Both the position numbers and the translations under genes were made by a program. A stretch of 64,000 nt of DNA from Flavobacterium denitrificans DSM 15936 (GTDB taxonomy: Bacteria; Bacteroidota; Bacteroidia; Flavobacteriales; Flavobacteriaceae). Location: assembly GCF_000425445.1 (NCBI RefSeq), contig NZ_KE384378.1:625399-689398 (forward strand), written 5' to 3'. Positions 1 to 9,888 of the stretch are shown one piece after another (position 1 is the stretch's first letter; every line of letters begins with the position of its first letter). The notes beneath the pieces are model-generated. The model had not been told where the DNA came from. It did no database searches and saw nothing but the letters and a program-made list of their open reading frames with translations.

Positions 1-2670
1 TTCGGAAATAAATTTGGACAGCCGCTTATTACAGGTTCTGTTTTAACTTTCGAACACGAAGAAGAAAACAGAAAAATTGGTTACGATAAAGTAATCATGC
101 AAGCAGGTGGAATTGGTTATGGAAAATTAGATCAATCAATTAAACACAAACCACAAGAAGGCGATAAAATCGTAATTCTTGGAGGAGAAAATTATAGAAT
201 CGGAATGGGTGGTGCTGCGGTTTCTTCTGCAGATACAGGAGCTTTTGGTTCAGGAATTGAGTTGAATGCAATTCAGCGTTCAAATCCTGAAATGCAAAAA
301 CGTGCTGCAAACGCGATTCGTGGTTTAGTAGAAAGCGACAATAACCCAATTGTTTCTATTCACGATCACGGTGCGGGCGGACACTTAAACTGTCTTTCAG
401 AATTGGTGGAAGAAACTGGAGGTTTAATCGATTTAGATAAATTGCCAGTTGGAGATCCAACACTTTCTGCAAAAGAAATTATTGGCAACGAATCTCAGGA
501 AAGAATGGGATTGGTTATTGGTCAAAAAGATATCGATACCTTACAAAGAATCGCTGACAGAGAGCGTTCTCCAATGTACGAAGTTGGAGATGTAACAGGA
601 GATCACCGTTTTACATTCGAATCAAAAACTAATGGTTCAAAACCAATGGATTATGCTTTAGAAGATTTCTTCGGAAGTTCTCCAAAAACAATCATGACTG
701 ATAAAACTGTAGACAGAAAATATAGTGCTGTTTCTTATTCGGCAAATGATTTTGAAAGCTACTTAAAAGACGTTTTACGTTTAGAAGCTGTCGCTTCAAA
801 AGACTGGTTGACAAACAAAGTTGACCGTTGCGTTGGAGGAAGAGTTGCTAAACAGCAAAATGCTGGTCCGTTACAATTGCCTTTGAACAATGTTGGTGTA
901 ATGGCTTTGGATTATTTAGGAAAAGAAGGAATCGCAACTTCTATCGGGCACGCTCCTATCGCTGCTTTGATTGATCCAGTTGCGGGATCTAGAAATGCCA
1001 TTGCAGAATCGTTATCAAACTTGATTTGGGCGCCAATTAAAGATCAATTAAAAGGAGTTTCATTATCTGCAAACTGGATGTGGGCTTGTAAAAACGAAGG
1101 TGAAGACGCTCGTTTATATGCAGCTGTTGAAGGTTGTTCAGAATTTGCAATTGAATTGGGCATCAATATTCCAACTGGAAAAGATTCACTTTCAATGAAA
1201 CAAAAATATCCAAACGACGAAGTAATCGCACCTGGAACGGTTATTATTTCAGCTGCTGGAAACTGTACCGATATTAGAAAAGTAGTTGAACCTGTTTTAC
1301 AGAAAAACGGAGATTCAATCTATTATATCAATTTGTCTCAAGACGATTTCAAATTAGGAGGTTCGTCTTTTGCACAAATCAGAAATACAATCGGAAATGA
1401 AACTTCTACAATTAAAGATGCTTCTTTCTTCAAAAATGCATTTAATACAATCCAAGATTTAATTGGTGAAAACCAAATTTTAGCAGGTCACGATATCGGA
1501 AGTGGTGGTTTAATTACTACTTTATTAGAATTGTGTTTTGCTGATGTAAATCTTGGAGCAAAAATTGATTTCTCTGCTTTTGCAGAAAAAGATTTATTGA
1601 AAATCCTTTTTGCAGAAAACATCGGAATCGTATTCCAAGCAAAATCTGATGCAGCTGTTGAAGCTAAATTAAAAGCTAATAATGTTGAATTCTTCAAAAT
1701 TGGTTCTGTAACTTCTACAGCATCTTTAGAAGTTGGAAACTGGAAATTAGATATTCCAACTTACAGAGACGTTTGGTTTGAAACTTCTTATTTATTAGAT
1801 CAAAAACAATCTAAAAATGGAACTGCGAAAGCACGTTTTGAAAACTATAAAAATCAAGTTTTAAATTACACTTTCCCTGCACATTTCACAGGAAAGAAAC
1901 CAGAAATAGACAACTCAAAACCAAGACCAAAAGCGGCGATTATTCGTGAAAAAGGAAGTAATTCTGAGCGCGAAATGGCAAACGCAATGTACTTGGCGGG
2001 ATTTGATGTAAAAGACGTTCACATGACGGATTTAATTTCTGGACGCGAAACGCTTGAAGATATTCAGTTTATCGGAGCAGTTGGTGGATTCTCTAATTCT
2101 GACGTTTTAGGTTCTGCTAAAGGTTGGGCTGGAGCTTTCTTATACAATGAAAAAGCAAAAACTGCTTTAGATAATTTCTTTAAAAGAGAAGATACTTTAT
2201 CTGTTGGAATCTGTAACGGATGCCAGTTGTTTATGGAATTAGAAGTAATTAATCCAGAACATGAAGTTCACGGAAAAATGCACCATAATGAAAGTCAAAA
2301 ACACGAAAGTATCTTTACTTCTGTAACAGTTCAAGAGAATAACTCTGTTATGTTATCTACTTTAGCAGGAAGCACTTTAGGAGTTTGGGTTTCTCACGGA
2401 GAAGGTAAATTTAAATTGCCTTATTCAGAAGATCAATACAACATTGTTTCTAAATATGCTTACGAAGGATACCCAGCAAACCCTAACGGTTCTGATTACA
2501 ACACCGCAATGATGTGCGACAAAACGGGAAGACACTTAGTTATGATGCCTCACATTGAGCGTTCGACTTTCCAATGGAACTGGGCGCATTATCCAAAAGA
2601 CAGAAATGACGAGGTTACACCTTGGCACGAAGCTTTTGTCAATGCGAGAAAATGGATTGAGAAAAACTAA
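1..2670 (+). CDS. purL: Phosphoribosylformylglycinamidine synthase (5' end outside window)
   Basis: FGAR amidotransferase of de novo purine synthesis, converting FGAR, glutamine and ATP to FGAM in the cytoplasm. The frame is open from base 1, so the N-terminus lies outside the window; 889 residues remain of a single-chain enzyme that is usually about 1,200. The ATG at 97 is not the start, because family-like sequence (FGNKFGQPLITG) continues upstream of it. Visible are the AIRS-type ATP-binding modules (for example GHDIGSGGL) and the C-terminal class I glutaminase domain, with its nucleophile Cys in GICNGCQ and the His/Glu pair in MPHIERSTFQW. A strong terminator follows at 2692. The identification is secure. 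Confidence 0.97.
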   Translation, partial: FGNKFGQPLITGSVLTFEHEEENRKIGYDKVIMQAGGIGYGKLDQSIKHKPQEGDKIVILGGENYRIGMGGAAVSSADTGAFGSGIELNAIQRSNPEMQKRAANAIRGLVESDNNPIVSIHDHGAGGHLNCLSELVEETGGLIDLDKLPVGDPTLSAKEIIGNESQERMGLVIGQKDIDTLQRIADRERSPMYEVGDVTGDHRFTFESKTNGSKPMDYALEDFFGSSPKTIMTDKTVDRKYSAVSYSANDFESYLKDVLRLEAVASKDWLTNKVDRCVGGRVAKQQNAGPLQLPLNNVGVMALDYLGKEGIATSIGHAPIAALIDPVAGSRNAIAESLSNLIWAPIKDQLKGVSLSANWMWACKNEGEDARLYAAVEGCSEFAIELGINIPTGKDSLSMKQKYPNDEVIAPGTVIISAAGNCTDIRKVVEPVLQKNGDSIYYINLSQDDFKLGGSSFAQIRNTIGNETSTIKDASFFKNAFNTIQDLIGENQILAGHDIGSGGLITTLLELCFADVNLGAKIDFSAFAEKDLLKILFAENIGIVFQAKSDAAVEAKLKANNVEFFKIGSVTSTASLEVGNWKLDIPTYRDVWFETSYLLDQKQSKNGTAKARFENYKNQVLNYTFPAHFTGKKPEIDNSKPRPKAAIIREKGSNSEREMANAMYLAGFDVKDVHMTDLISGRETLEDIQFIGAVGGFSNSDVLGSAKGWAGAFLYNEKAKTALDNFFKREDTLSVGICNGCQLFMELEVINPEHEVHGKMHHNESQKHESIFTSVTVQENNSVMLSTLAGSTLGVWVSHGEGKFKLPYSEDQYNIVSKYAYEGYPANPNGSDYNTAMMCDKTGRHLVMMPHIERSTFQWNWAHYPKDRNDEVTPWHEAFVNARKWIEKN

Positions 2671-2691
2671 AAATAAAATTCAAACAACAGG

Positions 2692-2722
2692 AAGGCTGCC
2701 TCATTTAGAGGCAGCCTTTTTT
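2692..2722 (+). terminator. Rho-independent terminator of purL
   Basis: The stem AAGGCTGCC / GGCAGCCTT is followed by a run of T, 22 bases after the purL stop codon. Confidence 0.9.
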
Positions 2723-2837
2723 ATTCCAGTCAAAACACTTTCCTTCTCTAAAAAATACGCCAAAAGGTGTATTTTATTTCAAATGCAAAGCTTTTAGATT
2801 TGTCGATATTAAATTTTAAAACAAATCTTTCTTAACT

Positions 2838-3686
2838 ATGAAGAACAACAAACTTTTAAGATCTTTAATCCTATTTCCTATTTTACTTTTGAGTGGATGC
2901 GTTAGCGAAGAGGATCTCAACCCAGACCTGAGAGATATTATTGCCGTTTGCGAAATATTAAATACAGCAAATGAATCGAAAGTTAGCGCCTTAAGTCTTG
3001 TGCTCAATGATGGGATAGGAATTCCTTTTTACAAATCGGAAGAATATGCTTTACAAAATGGAAGCGTTTCTCAGTTTAAATTAAGTGGTGATGCGGTAAC
3101 ATATTCGTTTTATGTAAGGGAATGGGGATTTGGAACACCATATGAAAGCACTAGAAAAGAATATACCGGTACATTGAATGCAGATGCATTTATTAAAGGC
3201 AAAACCAATAAAATTGATTTAATTCGTAATGGTTCTGACTGGAAACTTCTTGTAAATGGCAAAAATGAAGATAGAATTCCCGATAATAGCGGTGGAACTG
3301 GAGGAGGAACCGGAGGGGGCACTGGCGGTGGCACTGGTACAGGCAACACAAACATTGTAGTAAATCAATGTGTAGAAGGAAATTCAGGAGAAGGGAAAAT
3401 TATTCAGGTAAAAGTCCCTTCAAACATAAAGAAAATGGTTATTGAAACTTCTGAAGATGGAGGTTGTTATTTAAACAGCGCCGATTTGTTTGTTAGAAAA
3501 GGAAGCAAGCCTTCTATCATTTCTAATTACCCTTACAAATGGACCGCAGATCAAGCAAGCATATTATCAAACAGAGCAAATGAAAATATCACCATTTTAA
3601 ATCCATCATCTGGCGATTATTACATTATGCTGTATGGCTTTAATAATTACTTTTCGTCCAATCTTAAAGTGACGCTTTACAAGTAA
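2838..3686 (+). CDS. Lipoprotein with Gly/Thr linker and PPC-like C-terminal domain
   Basis: A 282-residue exported lipoprotein. The N-terminus is a lipoprotein signal peptide with lipobox LLLSGC (Cys about residue 21). Residues about 22-145 are unrecognised. A low-complexity linker of GGTGGG-type repeats (about 149-168) joins them to a C-terminal beta-sandwich that resembles the pre-peptidase C-terminal (PPC) domain: SADLFVRKGSKP, a Tyr-rich middle, and NPSSGDYYIMLYG near the end. PPC domains usually accompany secreted hydrolases, but no catalytic domain is visible here, so an adhesive or binding role is only a guess. The gene is monocistronic, between two terminators. Confidence 0.8.
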   Translation: MKNNKLLRSLILFPILLLSGCVSEEDLNPDLRDIIAVCEILNTANESKVSALSLVLNDGIGIPFYKSEEYALQNGSVSQFKLSGDAVTYSFYVREWGFGTPYESTRKEYTGTLNADAFIKGKTNKIDLIRNGSDWKLLVNGKNEDRIPDNSGGTGGGTGGGTGGGTGTGNTNIVVNQCVEGNSGEGKIIQVKVPSNIKKMVIETSEDGGCYLNSADLFVRKGSKPSIISNYPYKWTADQASILSNRANENITILNPSSGDYYIMLYGFNNYFSSNLKVTLYK

Positions 3687-3716
3687 AAGCACGACTAACT
3701 TCCATTATTTGGTTTA

Positions 3717-3753
3717 AAATCACAAAATAGTTTTAGGGCTATTTTGTGATTTT
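3717..3753 (+). terminator. Rho-independent terminator after the PPC lipoprotein gene
   Basis: The 12-bp stem ATCACAAAATAG / CTATTTTGTGAT is followed by TTTT. Confidence 0.8.
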
Positions 3754-3857
3754 ACTATTTTCGTTTAAACCAATCCTTAAAATAGAATAAGACTAATTTA
3801 ATGATATCTTAAGGCCTTTTAAAAAGCTTCATTTACTGAGATAAATATCTTTGTCTC

Positions 3858-6263
3858 ATGAAAAAAATGATGCACAAAATATACCTCCCATCTCTATTAT
3901 TCCTTATAAGCCAATTTTCATTTGCGCAAAAAACGACAGCCATAAAAGGAAATATCACTGACGGAAAACTTCCTGTCGAATTTGTTGATGTGGTTTTAAA
4001 AAAAGCCAGCGATTCAACCAAAATAGCCAATTATGCCGTAACCGATGTTCTGGGCAATTTTGCTTTGGAGAATGTTCCTTCTGGAGATTATCAGCTTCAA
4101 TTTAAATTAATAGGTTTTAAAACGATTTCTCAAAAGATAAAAGTTGCTGAAAGTCCAGTTTCCATCGGAACAATCAAATTACAAAACGATGCTAATTTGC
4201 TGAATGACGTAGTTGTAAAATCACAGAAAAAACAAATTCAGAAAACCAATGAAGGTTTTATTTTTAACGCTGTTTCGAATATTTCGCAATCCGGCGGAAC
4301 GGCGACTGATATGCTAAAAAGTATTCCGACAGTTGCTGTAGATGCTGAAGGAGGCATCACCTTACGCGGAAAATCGCCTATGATTTTGATCAACGGAAAA
4401 AATTCTACTATTACTAATATGGATCAGATTGCGGCGAGCAGTATTGAAAGCATTGAAGTAATCAGCAATCCGACGGCGAAATATGATGCAAATGCCGAAA
4501 GTGGCATCATCAACATCAAACTAAAAAAGAACAATCAAAGCGGTTTAAATGGAGCTGTCGTTCTGGGCACAGGTTTTGGTGCGAAAGGAAGAATAAACAG
4601 TTCGGTACTTTTAAATAATAAAACAGCCAAATGGAACATTGGTTTGGGTTACGACAATCGTTTTGCTGGCAGAACCAAAGAAGTAGACACTGAAAGAACG
4701 AATTATTTTGTTGATGATGAGCATTACATCAAGCAGCACAGAAATGACGAACGTAAAGAAGGTTTGCAAAATCTAAAATTTAATGTTGATTATACGCCAA
4801 ACGAAAGAAACGGTTTTTCATTTGAAGCGATTGGAAATACGGAAAGTCAAGATAACGACGAAACATTGTATACTCAAATCAACACCAGTACCAATGATTT
4901 TTTCTCTAAAAGCAAAAGACATTCTTTAGAATTAGAGCGCTCAAAAGTAGCCGAGTTTGCTTTTAATTATGACCGAAAATTCGATGATAGCCGAAAATCG
5001 TTAAATGCCAGCATTACTTCTTCATTTAATCATGATCGCGAAAATACGGATATTGATACTTATAATTACGATCAATACAATCATCAAATTGCTGCTGTTT
5101 TATACGAGCGCACCCACAATTATGAACATGAAAATATCACAAACGCTATTTTAAATTATGCTGTACCGCTATCAACAAAAACAATGCTTGAAACGGGCTA
5201 CAAAGGAACTTACCGATTTTTTAATTCGGAATTTCAAACGGCAACTTTAATCAATGGCGATTATGTGGTAAATCCGATTGCAAGCAATACTTTTGATTAT
5301 AACGAACAAATAAACGCTTTTTACGGCATGCTGAATTCTTCTATTGGCAATATCGAAAATCCAAAATGGAAATACAATTTGGGATTGCGTGCAGAACAAG
5401 TTTCAAATAACGGCGAAACAGAAAAAAAGACGGATCATTTTTCGAACAATTATACCAAATTCTTTCCTTCGGCTTCGTTACAATTGAATTTAGCTTCAGA
5501 TGAATCGGTAAAAATTGGCTACAGCAAACGTATCAACCGACCGGATTTAGACGAATTGAATCCGTTTGTGGATATTACAGATGCTTTGAATCCTCACAGT
5601 GGAAATCCATATTTACAGCCTGAAATTATTCACATTGCCGAACTGGGTTATAATCACGATTGGGACAACTATTCGTTTTCTACAAATGCTTTTTATAGAA
5701 ATGCGACAAACACCATCAGACAATATGCCGAACTTCAAGATAATGGCGTCGTTTTATTAATGCCGAAAAATATCGGAAGCATGATTACATATGGCTTAGA
5801 AACTATTTTCACGCTGAAACCAGTAAGTTTTTATGACGCAAATATCAGTTTGACTGCTTTTCAACAAAATATAAACGCGTCAAATTTGGGCGAAGATATT
5901 GTTAGCAATGCTTTCAGCTGGTACGGAAAAATGATCAATAATTTTATTCCGTGGAAAGGCGGAAAATTGCAAATTATTGGTAATTATAATTCGGCTGTGG
6001 CAACGCCTCAAGGAAAACGAATTCCGGTTTACAATGTCGATATGGGATTTCAGCAAAAAATCGGAAAAGGAAATGCTCGTTTAGGGTTAACTGTAACCGA
6101 TATGTTCAACACACTTGAAAGTGGCTACAAAAACAACACAGCGCTTTTTTCTAATCACAGAACCAACAAATCAGACACTCGTGCACTGATGGTTACTTTT
6201 GCCTACACTTTTAAATCTGATTTCAAAGAAAAACTATTAGAAAATCAGTTTTCAACTGAATAA
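3858..6263 (+). CDS. TonB-dependent outer-membrane beta-barrel receptor
   Basis: An 801-residue outer-membrane protein. A signal peptide (about residues 1-23, ending SFAQ) is followed by a carboxypeptidase-regulatory-like Ig fold (about 28-110, TAIKGNITDG to IGTIKLQND). Next comes a TonB plug-like domain (about 135-225, with LRGKSPMILINGK and IEVISNPTAKYDA) and a C-terminal barrel rich in aromatic strands. It belongs to the 'outer membrane beta-barrel family' that is common in Flavobacteria and separate from SusC. The substrate cannot be told: there is no SusD partner and no adjacent uptake gene. It is paralogous in layout to the receptor at 53220. The gene is probably monocistronic. Confidence 0.88.
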   Translation: MKKMMHKIYLPSLLFLISQFSFAQKTTAIKGNITDGKLPVEFVDVVLKKASDSTKIANYAVTDVLGNFALENVPSGDYQLQFKLIGFKTISQKIKVAESPVSIGTIKLQNDANLLNDVVVKSQKKQIQKTNEGFIFNAVSNISQSGGTATDMLKSIPTVAVDAEGGITLRGKSPMILINGKNSTITNMDQIAASSIESIEVISNPTAKYDANAESGIINIKLKKNNQSGLNGAVVLGTGFGAKGRINSSVLLNNKTAKWNIGLGYDNRFAGRTKEVDTERTNYFVDDEHYIKQHRNDERKEGLQNLKFNVDYTPNERNGFSFEAIGNTESQDNDETLYTQINTSTNDFFSKSKRHSLELERSKVAEFAFNYDRKFDDSRKSLNASITSSFNHDRENTDIDTYNYDQYNHQIAAVLYERTHNYEHENITNAILNYAVPLSTKTMLETGYKGTYRFFNSEFQTATLINGDYVVNPIASNTFDYNEQINAFYGMLNSSIGNIENPKWKYNLGLRAEQVSNNGETEKKTDHFSNNYTKFFPSASLQLNLASDESVKIGYSKRINRPDLDELNPFVDITDALNPHSGNPYLQPEIIHIAELGYNHDWDNYSFSTNAFYRNATNTIRQYAELQDNGVVLLMPKNIGSMITYGLETIFTLKPVSFYDANISLTAFQQNINASNLGEDIVSNAFSWYGKMINNFIPWKGGKLQIIGNYNSAVATPQGKRIPVYNVDMGFQQKIGKGNARLGLTVTDMFNTLESGYKNNTALFSNHRTNKSDTRALMVTFAYTFKSDFKEKLLENQFSTE

Positions 6264-6403
6264 TCATACAGAAAATAAAAATCTGAAAAAAACTCATTCT
6301 TGTAATTGGGATTGCTTTTTTCTATGGAAATTTAAAGTATATTCGCCTTGAGAATCTGTAATTAATTTTCTCCAGACGCCAAAAACACTTAAACCTACAT
6401 AGA

Positions 6404-6832
6404 ATGAAATCTGTACACGTATTGCTTATTGCTCTATTTTTTGTTGCGAAATCTTATTCGCAAGTTGAAGTAAACACAATCACTCACAATTCTAAAGAAC
6501 GTTATATTACAACTACAATCGGTTTTCCTGTTTCTGGAACCTATGCGCCAATTGGCCAAAAAGAACCAATTTCGCAATTAAATCCAGATGGAACAGGATT
6601 TATTCAAGGAATTGATTTAAGCAAAAAGAAAATCAACTGGGGAATTGAATGTACAGAAGAGGGAATTCCAGTTTTCAAAGAAGGTTTCAATAGCAAATCG
6701 TACACTTTTTGGTACAGACCCAATGATAGCAACGAATGGATTTATTCTCAATTTTCGATTCATTTTACCAAGAAAAAAATGTTTCTGATGGGAGAAAGAG
6801 TCAAAGTATATGAAGATTATAATGTACAATAA
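6404..6832 (+). CDS. Secreted protein of unknown function
   Basis: 142 residues. The N-terminus is a clear signal peptide (MKSVHVLLIALFFVAKSYSQ), so the mature part is about 122 residues and probably periplasmic or surface exposed. The rest is beta-rich with several aromatic and charged strands (FWYRPNDSNEWIYSQ) and no motif I recognise. It lies 140 bp downstream of the TonB-dependent receptor on the same strand and could be co-transcribed, since no terminator was seen between them. Confidence 0.75.
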   Translation: MKSVHVLLIALFFVAKSYSQVEVNTITHNSKERYITTTIGFPVSGTYAPIGQKEPISQLNPDGTGFIQGIDLSKKKINWGIECTEEGIPVFKEGFNSKSYTFWYRPNDSNEWIYSQFSIHFTKKKMFLMGERVKVYEDYNVQ

Positions 6833-6896
6833 TCTGAAAAAAACGGCATTTTAAATTAGACAATTTTTAGTTTTTTCGAAAATTTACTACAAAAAA

Positions 6897-6908
6897 GAAA
6901 ACGTTTTC
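6897..6908. promoter_or_regulatory. 12-bp perfect palindrome upstream of the acyl-CoA ligase gene
   Basis: GAAAACGTTTTC lies about 104 bp before the ATG at 7012, in an A/T-rich intergenic region. The shape resembles LacI-family or other dimeric operators; function is inferred only. Confidence 0.3.
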
Positions 6909-7011
6909 GTTGATTTTTAAGAGTCCCTATAAATTTTCCCATAAAATTCCACAAAATTAAAAATTATACCTATTTTTTATTTAATTTGCGATAAAATTCA
7001 ACATAATAAAC

Positions 7012-8790
7012 ATGGTTTCAATCACGCGCCTTTTTGATTTTCCCTATTATCAACAAGAAACTTACAACCTTCCGGTTGCCTTAGCAACGAAAAAAAACGG
7101 AGTCTGGGAAAAAACATCTAGCCAGGAATATATTGCAAAAGCAAATGCAGTTTCAAGAGCATTATTGCGCATGGGCATCCAGAAAGATGACAAAATTGCC
7201 TTGATTACCTCAAACAACCGCACAGAGTGGAATATTATGGATATTGGTATTCTGCAGACTGGTGCGCAGACTGTGCCCATTTACCCAACCATTTCTGAAG
7301 AAGATTACGAATATATATTGAATCACAGCGGCAGTATGTACTGCTTTGTTTCTGATGAAGAAGTACTTCATAAAGTAAACCTTATCAAAGCTAATGTACC
7401 GACTTTAAAAGAGGTTTATTCTTTTAATGAAATTGCAGGCTGCAAACACTGGACTGATTTGCTTTTAGCAGGCGAAGACGAAAGCAATCAAAGCGAAGTT
7501 GAAGCTAGAAAAGACAGCATTCAAACTGATGATTTAGCGACTATTATTTATACTTCTGGGACAACTGGAAAACCAAAAGGCGTTATGCTTTCGCACAAAA
7601 ACATTGTGTCAAATGTATTAGACAGCGCGCCTAGAATTCCGTTTGATCCGGGAAAAAGCACGGCGTTGAGCTTCTTGCCTATCTGCCATATTTTTGAAAG
7701 AATGATTTTGTACATCTATCAATATTATGGTGTTTCGGTTTATTTTGGAGAATCGATTGACAAAATCAGTGACAACTTAAAAGAAGTACGTCCGACTGTA
7801 ATTACAGCTGTGCCAAGGCTTTTAGAGAAAGTTTACGATAAAATTTACGCAAAAGGAACTGAATTAACAGGCATCAAGAAAAAACTGTTTTTCTGGGCTA
7901 TTGATTTAGGTTTAAGATACGAACCATACGGCGCAAATGGTGCTTGGTATGAATTTCAATTGAAAATTGCCCGCAAACTTATTTTCAGCAAATGGAAAGA
8001 AGGCTTGGGAGGAAATTTAGATTTGATGGTTTCTGGAAGTGCCGCTTTACAACCACGTTTGACTAGAGTTTTTGCCGCTGCAGAAATTCCGGTTATGGAA
8101 GGTTACGGTTTATCTGAAACTTCTCCTGTAATTGCGGTGAACGACCAAAGAAACAGAGGTTTCAAAATTGGAACTGTTGGAAAAGTAATTCGCAACGTTG
8201 AAGTTAAAATTGCCGAAGACGGCGAAATTCTTTGCAAAGGTCCAAACGTAATGTTAGGCTATTACAAAGATCCAGAAAAAACGGCCGAAGCTTTACAAGA
8301 CGGATATTTCCACACAGGTGATATTGGAGAAATTGACAGCGAAGGTTTCTTGAAAATCACTGACCGTAAAAAAGAAATGTTCAAAACTTCTGGTGGTAAA
8401 TATATTGCACCACAAATCATTGAAAACGCCATGAAACAATCTCGTTTTATTGAGCAGATTATGGTAATTGGTGATGGCGAAAAAATGCCGGGTGCTTTTA
8501 TTCAGCCGAATTTTGAATTCGTAAAAGAATGGGCAAAAATCCACAAAATAACTTTAGGTAGTTCTAATGCGGAAATTGCTTCAAATCCAGAAGTAATTAA
8601 ACGTATTGACGAAGAAGTCGAAAGCATCAATGAGAAATTTGGAAACTGGGAAAAAGTAAAACGTTTTGAATTGACTCCAGATGTTTGGTCGATTGACGGC
8701 GGACAACTTACTCCTACTCTAAAATTAAAACGTAAAATCATTAAAGAAATCTACAAAGATCTTTACGCTAAAATCTATGGTCATAATTAA
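7012..8790 (+). CDS. Long-chain acyl-CoA synthetase (AMP-forming)
   Basis: A 592-residue adenylate-forming enzyme that activates fatty acids to acyl-CoA with ATP. The P-loop-like AMP-binding motif IIYTSGTTGKPKGVMLSH is near residue 180, the GYGLSETSP motif near 365, and the hinge and C-terminal region include YFHTGDIGEID, DRKKEMFKTSGGKYIAP and a late catalytic Lys region (TPTLKLKRKII). Length and motifs fit the FAA1/FadD15 type of long-chain ligase. Fatty acid activation links it functionally to the beta-oxidation operon at 21-28 kb. A terminator follows directly. Confidence 0.93.
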   Translation: MVSITRLFDFPYYQQETYNLPVALATKKNGVWEKTSSQEYIAKANAVSRALLRMGIQKDDKIALITSNNRTEWNIMDIGILQTGAQTVPIYPTISEEDYEYILNHSGSMYCFVSDEEVLHKVNLIKANVPTLKEVYSFNEIAGCKHWTDLLLAGEDESNQSEVEARKDSIQTDDLATIIYTSGTTGKPKGVMLSHKNIVSNVLDSAPRIPFDPGKSTALSFLPICHIFERMILYIYQYYGVSVYFGESIDKISDNLKEVRPTVITAVPRLLEKVYDKIYAKGTELTGIKKKLFFWAIDLGLRYEPYGANGAWYEFQLKIARKLIFSKWKEGLGGNLDLMVSGSAALQPRLTRVFAAAEIPVMEGYGLSETSPVIAVNDQRNRGFKIGTVGKVIRNVEVKIAEDGEILCKGPNVMLGYYKDPEKTAEALQDGYFHTGDIGEIDSEGFLKITDRKKEMFKTSGGKYIAPQIIENAMKQSRFIEQIMVIGDGEKMPGAFIQPNFEFVKEWAKIHKITLGSSNAEIASNPEVIKRIDEEVESINEKFGNWEKVKRFELTPDVWSIDGGQLTPTLKLKRKIIKEIYKDLYAKIYGHN

Positions 8791-8814
8791 AATTCCAAAA
8801 TAATTAACCAAAGG

Positions 8815-8848
8815 AAAAGGCTGTCTAAAATTTTAGACAGCCTTTTTT
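8815..8848 (+). terminator. Rho-independent terminator after the acyl-CoA ligase gene
   Basis: The perfect 14-bp stem AAAAGGCTGTCTAA / TTAGACAGCCTTTT continues into T-rich sequence. Confidence 0.92.
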
Positions 8849-8950
8849 AATTGTGCAAACACCTATAAAAAATCTTTGCGATGTTTTAGTTTCACACAGA
8901 TTTAGCAGATTTGAGCAGATTTTATAAACAATCTTTGTTATTCCTTATAT

Positions 8951-8966
8951 CCCGATAGCTATCGGG
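8951..8966. repeat. 16-bp palindromic repeat CCCGATAGCTATCGGG, copy 1
   Basis: A perfect palindrome within intergenic sequence of the type '...CAGATTTAGCAGATT...CTTTGTGCCTTAGCAC'. A near-identical copy lies at 16833, in the same kind of context. Confidence 0.7.
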
Positions 8967-9011
8967 AGTGGCTAAAAAACTTTGTGCCTTAGCACTTTTG
9001 TGGCAAAAGGC

Positions 9012-9497
9012 CTAGAAAAACAAGCTTTTAAAAGCTAGAAAGAAACTTCTTTTCTTAGACTTTTTTTCAAACTTTTCCTTTTCAAAAACTGCTTTCATTT
9101 TCTCCAATCGCTTGATTGGTTTTGCTTCCTGAGTTTTAGAATTTTCGTAAAACTTTTTGAATGGACGCAATTCAAAATCAACCAAAATTGCAGCCATATT
9201 GATAGCGTCAATGTTTGACGGATCTGTTTCACCTTTAAAGAACGTTTCGATAGGTCTGAACTTATCTTTCTTCTCCTTAAACTTATTCTTTTTCGTATGA
9301 TCGAAATCTAAGCCCAAAAGATTGCTGAAGACATTCAAATCCTCTTTTGTTGGATTATTTTCGAAAATCAACCAGCACAAATCACGAAGTTTTCCACGAG
9401 AAGGTTGGTGCAAATAATCAAAGTATTTCCCTTCTTTTTCGATTTCGTATTTTTTTCTAATTGCGTTTTTATATTGTTGTAATGTATTGTTTTGCAT
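9012..9497 (-). CDS. Hypothetical basic protein
   Basis: 161 residues, not recognised. There is no signal peptide and no membrane segment. It is strongly charged and Lys-rich, especially at residues 68-83 and in the last 40 residues (KKSKKRSFF). The central part is helical (GKLRDLCWLIFENN, LNVFSNLLGLDFDH, NMAAILVDFELRPF). The ATG at 9497 is preceded by an A-rich leader. It is isolated in a repeat-rich accessory stretch. The basic tail would suit nucleic acid binding, but that is speculation. Confidence 0.6.
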   Translation of the reverse strand: MQNNTLQQYKNAIRKKYEIEKEGKYFDYLHQPSRGKLRDLCWLIFENNPTKEDLNVFSNLLGLDFDHTKKNKFKEKKDKFRPIETFFKGETDPSNIDAINMAAILVDFELRPFKKFYENSKTQEAKPIKRLEKMKAVFEKEKFEKKSKKRSFFLAFKSLFF

Positions 9498-9605
9498 GGT
9501 ATTTTGATTTTGTAATTCTTGGGAATCTCAGGAAATCGAAAGTTTTTCTAAGAAATCCACTATCACAAAAGTTCAAAGCACCATTGCTTTACCAGAGAAA
9601 TATCT

Positions 9606-9764
9606 CTAAATGATATATATAATTTTCTTAAAATTCACCTTTCCATTCCATAGGTTAATAAGCTCTAAATCCATTTTTCCGCTCGAGGCAAATGGAGGCT
9701 CATTAAATTCCACTTTATCTGTTTGACTGCTATTGTCTGACCTAAGTCCTATTTTTTGATTCAT
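9606..9764 (-). CDS. Possible 52-aa small protein
   Basis: An open frame of 52 codons starts with ATG after AAATAAGG and stops at TAG 9606. The peptide starts MNQKIGLRSDNSSQTDK, contains EPPFASSGKMDLELINLWNG and ends in Ile/Lys. The sequence is balanced rather than low complexity. It lies upstream of and on the same strand as the 161-aa gene. No clear TAnnTTTG promoter was found, so it may be chance. Confidence 0.25.
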   Translation of the reverse strand: MNQKIGLRSDNSSQTDKVEFNEPPFASSGKMDLELINLWNGKVNFKKIIYII

Positions 9765-9842
9765 CCTTATTTTTTTTAGTTTCTGAGGGACTAAGATGCT
9801 GAGATACTAAGCTTTTTCTTTTAGCACTCTGAACCTTTGTCA

Positions 9843-9888
9843 CTTTGTTTCTTTGTTTCTTTGTTCCTTTGTTCCTTTGTTCCTTTGT
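9843..9888. repeat. Degenerate tandem heptamer (CTTTGTT)n
   Basis: About six tandem copies of CTTTGTTT/CTTTGTTC. It lies inside a longer AT-rich intergenic region with 'GGCACTAAGACACTAAG' and 'CTTTGTGTCTTTGCGGCTAA' phrases that recur near 16790 and 19570. Confidence 0.6.
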
